Notes under the pieces: model-generated
Database searches by the model: none
Told to the model about the DNA's origin: nothing
Seen by the model: only the letters and a program-made list of their open reading frames with translations
Part shown: in pieces, positions 39,627 through 50,031 of the stretch
Layout of the letters: each line of letters opens with the position of its first letter
Numbering within the stretch: position 1 is the stretch's first letter
Position numbers and translations under genes: made by a program
Assembly: GCA_016183655.1 (NCBI GenBank)
Contig: JACPEH010000023.1
Location: 124,001 to 188,000, forward strand
Reading direction: 5' to 3'
DNA length: 64,000 nt
DNA from: Rhodocyclales bacterium
GTDB taxonomy: Bacteria; Pseudomonadota; Gammaproteobacteria; Burkholderiales; Rhodocyclaceae

Positions 39627-41324
39627 ATGTCCCTGACGCGTATCCGCCACAAGATGCTGGCCGTAGTCGGGCTGACCGCCGCGCTGGGCTTCGTCACCTC
39701 CGCCTACTACTACGTCTCCCATCAGGAGAAGGCGCTGCTGGCGCAGAACGAGCAGACCATGATCCGTCTCGCGGAGAGCGTCAGCCAGGGCCTGCAGAGC
39801 GTCATGCTGGCGGGCTCGGCCGACATCGCGCAGGCCTTCGCCGACAACCTGAAGAAGATCGCCGAGGTGTCCGAATTCCGCATCATGCGCGCCAACGGCG
39901 ACGAGGCCTTCCGCGACAACCAGACCATCGACGAGGTCAACCGGCGACGCGGCGAGGAGCTTTTCTGGCCGCGCGACGAGGAGAAGCGCGTGTCCATCCT
40001 GCCGGCGGACAACGCCAACCTGCGGCAGGTCCTGCACACGAACAAGTCGCTGATGCTCTACGACCGCGCCACCCCGGAGCGCTCGACGCTGACCTTCATG
40101 CTGCCGGTGCCGAATTCGGAGCAGTGCTACAAGTGCCACGGCAGCAAGAGCAACATCCGCGGCGTGGTGATGCTGACCACCTCGCTGGCGCGGGTCGAGC
40201 GCGACATCCTGAAGACCCGCCAGAACGTCGTCCTCCTTCTCGGCGGCGCCCTGATGCTGACCATGCTGCTGACCGGCTACACGCTGGGCCGCGCCGTGAT
40301 CCGCCCGATCGAGAAGGCAACGACGGCGATGCAGGCGGTCTCCGGCGGCAACCTCGACTCGCACATGAAAGTCGGCAGCGGCGACGAGATGGGGCAGATG
40401 GCATCGAGCTTCAACCTGATGACCGAAGAACTGCGCCGCACCTACGCCAGCCTGCGCCGTGAGCAGAACAAGCTGACGACGATCATCCAGAGTTCGAGCG
40501 AAGGCATCGTCGTCACCGACAGCGAGGATCGCATCGTGCTGGTCAACCCGGCGGCGGCGGCGCTGCTCGGCAAGTCGGAAACGGAGATCGCGCGCGAGGG
40601 CTTCCTCGGCCTCTTCGACGCGCCCGAGGAGATCGCCATCTGGCTCACCGCCGGCGACCGTTCCGGGCCGCACATGAAGATCCGTGGCGGGCGGCACCTG
40701 CGCGTCTTCGTCAACACCATCCGCCACGGCGACGGCGATGTGCTCGGCAGCGTCGCCCAGATCCGCGACATGACCGAGGAACTCCAACTCGAAGGCGAAC
40801 TGCGCCGCCTGTCGACCACCGACGGGCTGACCGGCCTGTACAACCGGCGCCACCTCGAAAACACGCTGCGCAACGAACTCGACCGCGCCCGCCGCACCCG
40901 CCAACCGCTGGCGATCGTGATGTTCGACGTCGACCACTTCAAGCGCTTCAACGACACCTATGGCCACGACCAGGGCGACCGCGTGCTGCAGGCGGTGGCC
41001 GACACGATGCGCGCCAACCTGCGCGAACCCGATGTCCCCTGCCGCTACGGCGGCGAGGAATTCCTGCTGATCCTGCCGGCAACGGCGCAGGCGACCGCCG
41101 TCGACATGGCGGAGCAACTGCGCGCCGCGGTGGAAGCGATGGCGGTGGACGACCTGCGGGTGACGATCAGCCTCGGCGTCGCGAGCACGCCGGAAATCGA
41201 CACGACGATCCCCGACACGCTGATCGCCGCCGCCGACGCGGCCCTCTATCGCGCCAAGGAAGGCGGCCGCAACCGCGTTTCGGTGGCCGGCGTGACGGGA
41301 GTATCGGGAGGCGCCCCGACATGA
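39627..41324 (+). CDS. Membrane diguanylate cyclase with a c-type haem sensor domain (first of a pair)
   Basis: The 565 aa protein is a predicted c-di-GMP synthase. Layout: membrane segment about 11-30; periplasmic domain about 31-200 with one haem-c motif CYKCH at 167-171, as in DUF3365/Tll0287-type sensors; membrane segment about 201-220; HAMP about 220-273; PAS about 285-390; GGDEF domain about 400-555. The active-site GGEEF is intact, and RxxD (REPD) sits five residues before it, so product inhibition is likely. Haem ligation suggests sensing of redox state, oxygen or NO. Translation of the second cyclase begins within its stop codon (ATGA). Confidence 0.93.
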   Translation: MSLTRIRHKMLAVVGLTAALGFVTSAYYYVSHQEKALLAQNEQTMIRLAESVSQGLQSVMLAGSADIAQAFADNLKKIAEVSEFRIMRANGDEAFRDNQTIDEVNRRRGEELFWPRDEEKRVSILPADNANLRQVLHTNKSLMLYDRATPERSTLTFMLPVPNSEQCYKCHGSKSNIRGVVMLTTSLARVERDILKTRQNVVLLLGGALMLTMLLTGYTLGRAVIRPIEKATTAMQAVSGGNLDSHMKVGSGDEMGQMASSFNLMTEELRRTYASLRREQNKLTTIIQSSSEGIVVTDSEDRIVLVNPAAAALLGKSETEIAREGFLGLFDAPEEIAIWLTAGDRSGPHMKIRGGRHLRVFVNTIRHGDGDVLGSVAQIRDMTEELQLEGELRRLSTTDGLTGLYNRRHLENTLRNELDRARRTRQPLAIVMFDVDHFKRFNDTYGHDQGDRVLQAVADTMRANLREPDVPCRYGGEEFLLILPATAQATAVDMAEQLRAAVEAMAVDDLRVTISLGVASTPEIDTTIPDTLIAAADAALYRAKEGGRNRVSVAGVTGVSGGAPT

Positions 41325-43030
41325 CCATCCACCGCCTGCGCCACAAGGTCCTGCTGCTGCTCATGCTGACGATGTCGCTGGGCTTCACCGGCACCGCGTT
41401 CTTCTACATGCACTCGGCGGAGCAGTCGGTCCACGCCGAGAACGAGCGTTCGCTGCACAAGCTGACCGAATCGATCATCACGGTGATCCATACGGTGATG
41501 CTCGACAACCACGCCGAGATCATGCGCGAGTACATCCCTCGCCTGCGCGGCGTCGAGGGACTGGCGGACTTCCGCATCCTGCGCCGCGACGGCACCGACG
41601 CCTTCGTCGACAACCGCACCATCGCGTCGGTCAACGCGCTGCTTGGCGAGGAAGCCTTCCCGCGCCGGCGCAGCGTCCCCAACCCGCCGCAGTTCGACCC
41701 ACGGCATCCGGCCTTCGTCCGTGCGCTGACCGGCGAGGAAGCGGTCACGCTGTTCGAGACCGGCAAGGGCGGCGAACGCCTGCTGCGCTTCCTCGACCCG
41801 ATCGAATCCTCGCCGAAATGCTTCCGCTGCCACGGACGCGAGAGCGGGCCGCGCGGCGTGGTGATGGTCGTCACTTCGCTGGCGGCGATGGAGCGCAACA
41901 TCCAGCAGGTCCGTTTCGAATCCTTCTCGCTGCTGGCCGTCAGCCTGGTGATCACGATGCTGCTCACCGGCTACATGCTCGGCCGCACCATCGTCCGCCC
42001 GATCGAAACGGTGACGCGGGCGCTGAGCCGGATCTCCTCCGGCGACTTCACGCACAACGTTGCCGTGCACGGCAACGACGAGATCGGCCACCTCGCCGCC
42101 GGCTTCAACGCGATGACCAGCGAACTGCGCTCGACCTACGACCACATGCAGCGCGAGGGCGACAAGCTGCGCACCATCGTCGAAGGCGCGCAGACGGCGG
42201 TGATCGCCACCGACAGCAGCGGCAAGGTGGTCATCGTCAACCAGGCGGCGACCGAGTATCTGGGCAAGACCGCCGAGGAGATCGTCGCCGGCGGCATCGA
42301 GAACATCTTCGACAACCCGGCGACGATGCAGCATCTGCTCGCCCAGGACGACCAGTGGGAAAAGCCGCCGGAGCGGACGGTGAGCTACAAGGGCCGGGTT
42401 TTCCTCGTCTCCGCAGCGACCATCACCGACGAGGAAGGCGCCGTGATCGGCTCGGCGGCGCTGCTGCAGGACGTCACCGAGGAGAAGCGCCTGCTCGACG
42501 AGCTGCGCAAGCTGTCGACCACCGACGCGCTGACCGGCCTCTACAACCGGCGGCACCTCGACGCCACGCTGAAGCGCGAGATCGAGCGCAGCAAGCTGTC
42601 GCAGGTACCGCTGTCGGTGGTCCTCTTCGACGTCGACCATTTCAAGCGCTTCAACGACGAGCACGGGCACGACCAGGGCGATCGCGTGCTGCAGGCGGTC
42701 GGCGAGTGGATGCACCAGGTCACGCGCCAGTACGACACGCCATGCCGCTACGGCGGCGAGGAGTTCGTGCTGATCCTGCCGGCGACCACGCCGGAGACTG
42801 CCGTGCTGGTCGCGGAACGCCTGCGCAAGCTGGTCGAGTCGTCCGCCGTCGACGGCCTCTCGGTGACCATCAGCCTGGGCGTCGCGTGCACCGCCAGCCC
42901 CGGCCTGATCGCCCCGGAAGCGCTGATCGAGGCTGCCGACAGCGCGCTCTACCGCTCGAAGCACGGCGGCCGCAACCGCACCACGGCCTATGGCGAAACC
43001 GGAGCAGCGGAGGGAACGGCGCCGGCCTGA
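41321..43030 (+). CDS. Membrane diguanylate cyclase with a c-type haem sensor domain (second of a pair)
   Basis: The 569 aa protein has the same architecture as its upstream neighbour: membrane segment about 10-30, periplasmic domain with CFRCH at the identical position 167-171, membrane segment about 201-222, HAMP, PAS and GGDEF. The catalytic GGEEF and the RxxD inhibitory site (RQYD, five residues earlier) are both present. The two periplasmic halves differ much more than the GGDEF halves, which points to an old tandem duplication followed by sensor divergence. It is convergent with the haem-b protein gene 31 bp away. Confidence 0.93.
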   Translation: MTIHRLRHKVLLLLMLTMSLGFTGTAFFYMHSAEQSVHAENERSLHKLTESIITVIHTVMLDNHAEIMREYIPRLRGVEGLADFRILRRDGTDAFVDNRTIASVNALLGEEAFPRRRSVPNPPQFDPRHPAFVRALTGEEAVTLFETGKGGERLLRFLDPIESSPKCFRCHGRESGPRGVVMVVTSLAAMERNIQQVRFESFSLLAVSLVITMLLTGYMLGRTIVRPIETVTRALSRISSGDFTHNVAVHGNDEIGHLAAGFNAMTSELRSTYDHMQREGDKLRTIVEGAQTAVIATDSSGKVVIVNQAATEYLGKTAEEIVAGGIENIFDNPATMQHLLAQDDQWEKPPERTVSYKGRVFLVSAATITDEEGAVIGSAALLQDVTEEKRLLDELRKLSTTDALTGLYNRRHLDATLKREIERSKLSQVPLSVVLFDVDHFKRFNDEHGHDQGDRVLQAVGEWMHQVTRQYDTPCRYGGEEFVLILPATTPETAVLVAERLRKLVESSAVDGLSVTISLGVACTASPGLIAPEALIEAADSALYRSKHGGRNRTTAYGETGAAEGTAPA

Positions 43031-43061
43031 GCACGGCCGGCGCGGTGACGGCGGAAAGCGT

Positions 43062-43973
43062 TCAGCGCACCGCGCCGAAGTCGAAGCGCAGCGGCTCGGA
43101 CACGCTCTTGTGCTCGTCGGAGGCGCGGTTGAAGACGGCGATCTGCCCGGTGATCTTGGCGCCGGGGGCGAACGGCCGGTCGTCGGCATGGCCGGTGTCG
43201 AGCTTGCGCGCCAGTTCGAGGTTCCAGAAGCCCCCTTTCCAGACGCCCTTCGCCTGCACGTCGGTCGTGCTGCCGGCCGCTTTCGGATTCAGCTCGAACG
43301 ACTCGATGCGCGCGGTGCCCTGCGTTTTCGGCGGCCGCACGGTCTTGTAGAGCGGGTCGCCGGCGTCGCGGTGCTTCTTGATATAGACCGTACCGACGCC
43401 CTGCACGGCGTATTCGGCGGCGTTCTCGATCTCGCGCGTCGCCACCTCGTGCAGCATGTCCTCGGCCAGGCCCTGCGCATTGGAGCGGCCGGCCGACCAC
43501 AGCCAGACGTCGACGCGATAGCTGTTGGCGGAGAGCATGCTGCGGTCGAACGTGCCGTCGAGATGCCAGCGCACGGCGAACATGTCGTCGCGCGCCTTGC
43601 CCTCGACATAGCGCCCGCCCGACCACTCCCAGCCGCGATACGCCGTGTCGGCGGCATCGTCCGGCCAGCGGGCGGCGAGGAAGAAGCGGCCGTCGGCGAC
43701 GCCGGCCTTCAGCTCGACGTTGATGGAACCGGTGTGGTTGCGATCCTCGCCGTCTAGGCCGAAGCGGGCGCGCGCCGACGGCAGCACCGCCGGATGGACC
43801 GCCACCCGGACCCAGCCGTCCTTGCCCCAGTCGGCCAGGTTGCCGTCGACCGCCGGCGCCTTTGCCAGCACGGCGACCGGAACAAGCTGCGGCGGATCGG
43901 GCTCGGCGGCGCCGACCACCGCCGGCAACAGCGCGCCGGCGAGCAGCGGGAGAAAGCCGGGCTTCGCCATCAT
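43062..43973 (-). CDS. Periplasmic ethylbenzene-dehydrogenase-type haem-b binding protein
   Basis: From ATG 43973 (overlapping the cupredoxin stop by ATGA) the product is 303 aa with a Sec signal (LLAGALLPAVVGAA). The mature part has the EB_dh / cytochrome c-552-like pattern: an N-terminal VDGNLADWGKDGWVRV block, VELKAGVADGRFFLAARWPDDAADT, FAVRWHLDGTFD, VDVWLWSAGRSN, a long insertion, and KGGFWNLELARKL with PGAKITGQIAVFN. This fold binds haem b in the gamma subunits of DMSO-reductase-family enzymes such as chlorate or ethylbenzene dehydrogenase. No molybdoenzyme gene is nearby, so it may act alone or as an electron carrier. Confidence 0.82.
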   Translation of the reverse strand: MMAKPGFLPLLAGALLPAVVGAAEPDPPQLVPVAVLAKAPAVDGNLADWGKDGWVRVAVHPAVLPSARARFGLDGEDRNHTGSINVELKAGVADGRFFLAARWPDDAADTAYRGWEWSGGRYVEGKARDDMFAVRWHLDGTFDRSMLSANSYRVDVWLWSAGRSNAQGLAEDMLHEVATREIENAAEYAVQGVGTVYIKKHRDAGDPLYKTVRPPKTQGTARIESFELNPKAAGSTTDVQAKGVWKGGFWNLELARKLDTGHADDRPFAPGAKITGQIAVFNRASDEHKSVSEPLRFDFGAVR

Positions 43974-44428
43974 TCGATGACCAGCTGGCCTTCCATGCCT
44001 TTTTCCCGGTGGTCGTCGATCGTGCAATAGACCGGGTAGGTGCCGGACTTGACCGGGACGAAGTAGAGGTCGAGCTGACCGCCCTTCTTCAGCACCTCGA
44101 AGGCGGTGAAGTACGGCGCCTTGGCCTCCGCCTGGCCATTGACCATGATCTTGCGCCAGGCAACGGCGCGGTTGAATTCCGGCGAGGTGAAGTAGTGATC
44201 CTTCTCGCCGACGTTCTTCAGTTCGACCTTGTAGGCCTTGCCGGCCTTGAAGCGCAGGTCTTCCGGCGTGTAGTGATGTTCCGACATCTCGACGGTGACG
44301 GTCGTCAGCGCCTTCCAGTCGGCCTTGTCGACATAGTCCTTGGCGTTTTCGATGTAGTCGGCGGCGACGGCGGACAGCGGCACGCCGGCAATCAGGCCGG
44401 CCAGCATGGCAGTACGGACAAGCTTCAT
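43970..44428 (-). CDS. Periplasmic cupredoxin-domain protein
   Basis: From ATG 44428 the 152 aa product has a signal peptide (cleavage after VAA, about residue 23) and one cupredoxin domain. The type 1 copper ligands are recognisable: H78 in EKDHYF, then C135, H140 and M145 in YCTIDDHREKGM (C-x4-H-x4-M). The EMSEHHYTPEDLRFKAGKAYKVELKNVG strand pattern is that of plastocyanin-like or nitrosocyanin-like proteins. Translation is coupled to the haem-b protein gene, so the two probably work together in periplasmic electron transfer. The ORF track start at 44536 would place sequence ahead of the signal peptide. Confidence 0.88.
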   Translation of the reverse strand: MKLVRTAMLAGLIAGVPLSAVAADYIENAKDYVDKADWKALTTVTVEMSEHHYTPEDLRFKAGKAYKVELKNVGEKDHYFTSPEFNRAVAWRKIMVNGQAEAKAPYFTAFEVLKKGGQLDLYFVPVKSGTYPVYCTIDDHREKGMEGQLVIE

Positions 44429-44619
44429 GAAGCACCTCCAAAATGGTTGGCGCCTCTCCCCGGTTTTTGGTGTTGGTTGCTTTTCTATTGTTGGCCGCAA
44501 TGATGCCCGTCGCGCACCGGGCGGGCAAGCACCCAAACGTCCGGCCGTGCCAGCCGGCCGCGCTCTTGGTAGAGTGGACGGCCTGCGAACCCCCGCTGGA
44601 GCGAACCATGACGCCCCCG

Positions 44620-44925
44620 ATGTCCCGTTACGCCTTTTCGATCCTCGCCACGCTGCTTTGTTCCGGCGCTGCGCAAGCCCAGTCGATCATCCCCAAGCTC
44701 GACCAGGAGGGACGCAAGGGCGACATGGCCCGGCTGGCCAAGGAACAGGCGGTGGCCAAGTTCAACGCCGCCGACACCGACAAGGACGGCAAGCTGTCGA
44801 AGGACGAGGCCGGCAAGACCAGCCCCTACCTCGCCGAGAATTTCGACAAGCGCGACACCGACAAGGACGGCTTCCTCAGCTGGGAAGAGTATGTCGGCCA
44901 CGACCGCTGGCCGAAGGACAAGTGA
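44620..44925 (+). CDS. Secreted EF-hand calcium-binding protein
   Basis: The 101 aa product from ATG 44620 begins MSRYAFSILATLLCSGAAQAQS, a good signal peptide. It has two EF-hand loops: DTDKDGKLSKDE (about 48-59) and DTDKDGFLSWEE (about 77-88), both with the D-x-D-x-D-G pattern and a Glu in position 12. ATG 44608 (MTPPMSRY) is an alternative; the ORF track start at 44443 overlaps the promoter region of the divergent cupredoxin gene and is unlikely. It is probably a small periplasmic calcium-binding protein with no known partner. A perfect palindromic hairpin lies after it. Confidence 0.85.
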   Translation: MSRYAFSILATLLCSGAAQAQSIIPKLDQEGRKGDMARLAKEQAVAKFNAADTDKDGKLSKDEAGKTSPYLAENFDKRDTDKDGFLSWEEYVGHDRWPKDK

Positions 44926-44946
44926 GACGACCGGACGCAGCAAGGA

Positions 44947-44970
44947 AAATGGCCTCCGCGGAGGCCATTT
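44947..44970. terminator. Bidirectional terminator between the EF-hand gene and ssb
   Basis: AAATGGCCTCCG followed by CGGAGGCCATTT is a 24 bp perfect palindrome, placed between convergent genes. On the plus strand it is followed by CCATTTTTG and on the minus strand by CCTTG, so the plus direction (EF-hand gene) has the better T-tract. Confidence 0.7.
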
Positions 44971-44994
44971 CCATTTTTGCGACGGCGCGCTCGC

Positions 44995-45456
44995 TCAGAA
45001 CGGAATGTCGTCGTCCATGTCGTCGAAGCTCGGCTTCTTCGCTGCGGAGGGCTTGGCGCCGCCGTAGGCCGGTGCCGGCGCGCTGTCGCCGCCGCCATAG
45101 GAGGACGGTTCGCCCTGCCCCTGGCGGCCGCCGAGCATCTTCATTTCCTCGGCTTCGATCTCGGTCGTGTAGCGCTCCTGGCCGTCCTTGTCCTGCCACT
45201 TGCGGGTGCGCAGGCGGCCTTCGATATAGACCTGCGAGCCCTTCTTCAGGTACTGGCCGGCGATCTCGGCCAGCCGCCGGAAGAGCACCACGCGGTGCCA
45301 TTCGGTGGCTTCCTTCTTCTCGCCGCTGGCCTTGTCCTTCCAGCTGTCGGTCGTTGCCAGGCGCAGGTTGGTCACCGGGTCGCCGCTCGGCAGGTAGCGC
45401 GTTTCGGGATCGGCACCGAGGTTGCCGACGAGGATCACTTTGTTGACCGAAGCCAT
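44995..45456 (-). CDS. ssb: Single-stranded DNA-binding protein
   Basis: SSB coats single-stranded DNA and recruits replication and repair proteins. The 153 aa protein has the OB fold ([82 protein letters not shown]), a Gly/Ala/Pro linker and the acidic C-terminal tip DDDIPF that binds partner proteins. The order ssb - MFS gene - uvrA is common in betaproteobacteria. Confidence 0.98.
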   Translation of the reverse strand: MASVNKVILVGNLGADPETRYLPSGDPVTNLRLATTDSWKDKASGEKKEATEWHRVVLFRRLAEIAGQYLKKGSQVYIEGRLRTRKWQDKDGQERYTTEIEAEEMKMLGGRQGQGEPSSYGGGDSAPAPAYGGAKPSAAKKPSFDDMDDDIPF

Positions 45457-45484
45457 TGTCTGTCTCCCTCCAGAGGGGTTGCGT

Positions 45485-46732
45485 TTAATTGGGTTGCGGA
45501 GCGGGCTGCGGCTTCCTTGCGCGCACCGGCAGCGGCGCCATGGTCAGCCCGAGGCCCAGCCAGGCCAGCGTCAGCAGGCCGCAGGCGGCATAGACCGCGT
45601 CGGCGCCGAAGCGCTGCGCGAGGAAGCCGCCGAGCGCGCCGCCGGCGGCAAGGCCGAGCGCCTGGGTCGTATTATATATGCCCAGCGCCAGCCCCTTGGC
45701 CTGCGGCGGCGCGATGCGCGAGATCATCGACGGCAGCGAGGCTTCGAGGATGTTGAAGCCGACGAAGAAGAGGAACAGGAAGAAGGCCAGCGACCAGACG
45801 CCGTCGCCGAAGACCCCGAAGCCGAGCTGCGTCAGCAGGATGGTGAGGATGCCGAGGTTGAACACCGCCTTGGTCTTGTTCTTCTTCTCGGCAACGACGA
45901 TCGCCGGGATCATCAGCACGAACGACAGCAGCAGCGCCGGCAGATAGACCTTCCAGTGCTCGGCCAGCGCCAGGCCGCCGGCTTTCACCAGCGCCAGCGG
46001 GATGACGACGAACATCGCCATCTGCGCCAGGTGCAGCGTAAAGATGCCGAAGTTCAGCCGCAGCAGTTCGGGGTCGAGAGCGATGCGCGAGAACGGAATC
46101 GGTCCATCCTCGTGGTGCTCGGGCGGCGGCGGCTCGGGCACGACGTAGAGCACGAGCAGGATCGCCGCCAGCGCCAGCGTGCCGGTCAGCGAAAACAGCC
46201 CGCCCATGCCGATCGCCGCGTAGAGCAGCGGCGCCAGCACCAGCGACAGCGCGAAGACCAGGCCGATCGACGAGCCGATCATCGCCATCACCTTGGTCCG
46301 GTGCTGCTCGCGCGTCAGGTCGGCGGCAAGCGCGGTGACCGCGGCCGAGATCGCCCCGGCGCCCTGCAGCACGCGGCCGGCGATCACCCAGTAGATATCC
46401 GGCGCCAGCGCGGCGACGAAGCTGCCGATGGCGAAAATGACGAGACCGATGATGATCACCCGCTTGCGGCCGAAGCGGTCGGAGGCGGCACCGAAGGCGA
46501 TCTGCAGCAGCGACTGGGTCAGGCCATAGGCGCCGATGGCGATGCCGACCAGCGTCAGGTCGTTGCCGCCGGGAATGCCCTGCGCGTGCACGGCGAACAC
46601 CGGCAGGATCAGGAACAGGCCGAGCATGCGCAGCGCAAAAATGGCTGCAAGACTGGCGCCGGCGCGCTTTTCGTCGCGCGTCATCGGGTCGGCCGAGGGT
46701 GAAAACATGGGTATTGGGCGAGATTGGTTCAT
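45485..46732 (-). CDS. MFS transporter, YajR-like
   Basis: The 415 aa protein has about twelve membrane segments and the MFS motif [18 protein letters not shown] between helices 2 and 3. [32 protein letters not shown] and the long central loop [18 protein letters not shown] fit the YajR/multidrug-efflux branch, but there is no C-terminal YAM domain. The substrate is unknown. The start may be ATG 46732, 46708 or 46684. The shortest version removes a polar N-terminal extension and would free the uvrA -35 region, which overlaps the longest version. Confidence 0.9.
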   Translation of the reverse strand: MNQSRPIPMFSPSADPMTRDEKRAGASLAAIFALRMLGLFLILPVFAVHAQGIPGGNDLTLVGIAIGAYGLTQSLLQIAFGAASDRFGRKRVIIIGLVIFAIGSFVAALAPDIYWVIAGRVLQGAGAISAAVTALAADLTREQHRTKVMAMIGSSIGLVFALSLVLAPLLYAAIGMGGLFSLTGTLALAAILLVLYVVPEPPPPEHHEDGPIPFSRIALDPELLRLNFGIFTLHLAQMAMFVVIPLALVKAGGLALAEHWKVYLPALLLSFVLMIPAIVVAEKKNKTKAVFNLGILTILLTQLGFGVFGDGVWSLAFFLFLFFVGFNILEASLPSMISRIAPPQAKGLALGIYNTTQALGLAAGGALGGFLAQRFGADAVYAACGLLTLAWLGLGLTMAPLPVRARKPQPAPQPN

Positions 46733-46752
46733 GCTGGGAAGGGGCGTATATT
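46724..46752 (+). promoter_or_regulatory. Promoter candidate for uvrA
   Basis: TTGGTT (46724-46729), 17 bp, TATATT (46747-46752) lies 34 bp before the uvrA ATG. The -10 matches 5 of 6 positions and the -35 four of 6. No CTG-N10-CAG LexA box overlaps it. The -35 lies inside the longest version of the divergent MFS gene. Confidence 0.45.
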
Positions 46753-46785
46753 AGCAGGTTTGCTTTTAGGCCTCAGACCCCCCCA

Positions 46786-49616
<2,831 letters not shown>

Positions 49617-49620
<4 letters not shown>

Positions 49621-50000
49621 GCGCCATCGAACAATTCAAGGGAAAACAGGGCCTGCGCCGGCTGATCAACGCGCTCGGCTACTCGCGCGACGGCCTCGCT
49701 TCGGCGTGGCGGCACGAGGCCGCCTTCCGCGAGGAAGTGATGCTCGCGCTGGTCACCGTCCCGCTCGGCCTGTGGCTCGGCCACGGCGGCGTCGAGAAAG
49801 CGCTGCTGGTCGGTGTCATCCTGCTGGTGCTCGTCGTCGAACTCTTGAACTCCGCCGTCGAGGCAGTGGTCGACCGGGTGTCGGACGAGCATCACGAGCT
49901 GTCGAAGCGGGCCAAGGACATCGGCAGCGCCGCCGTGCTGCTGACGCTGGCGATCGCCGCCGCCGTCTGGGGCCTGATCCTCGTTCCGCGCTTCGTATAA
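49617..50000 (+). CDS. dgkA: Diacylglycerol kinase DgkA
   Basis: DgkA phosphorylates diacylglycerol, recycling lipid left by osmoregulated glucan or LPS modification. The 127 aa protein has three membrane segments and the family core [61 protein letters not shown], which includes the catalytic Glu and the metal-binding residues. ATG 49617 overlaps the uvrA stop (ATGA). pepN follows after 31 bp. Confidence 0.96.
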
Positions 50001-50031
50001 CCCAGAACCACTACGCCACTACCGAGATTCC

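Noticed and set aside
46733-46785. Possible LexA (SOS) box upstream of uvrA
   Set aside because: No CTG-N10-CAG or related dyad is present; the CAG at 46755 has no matching CTG at the right distance.
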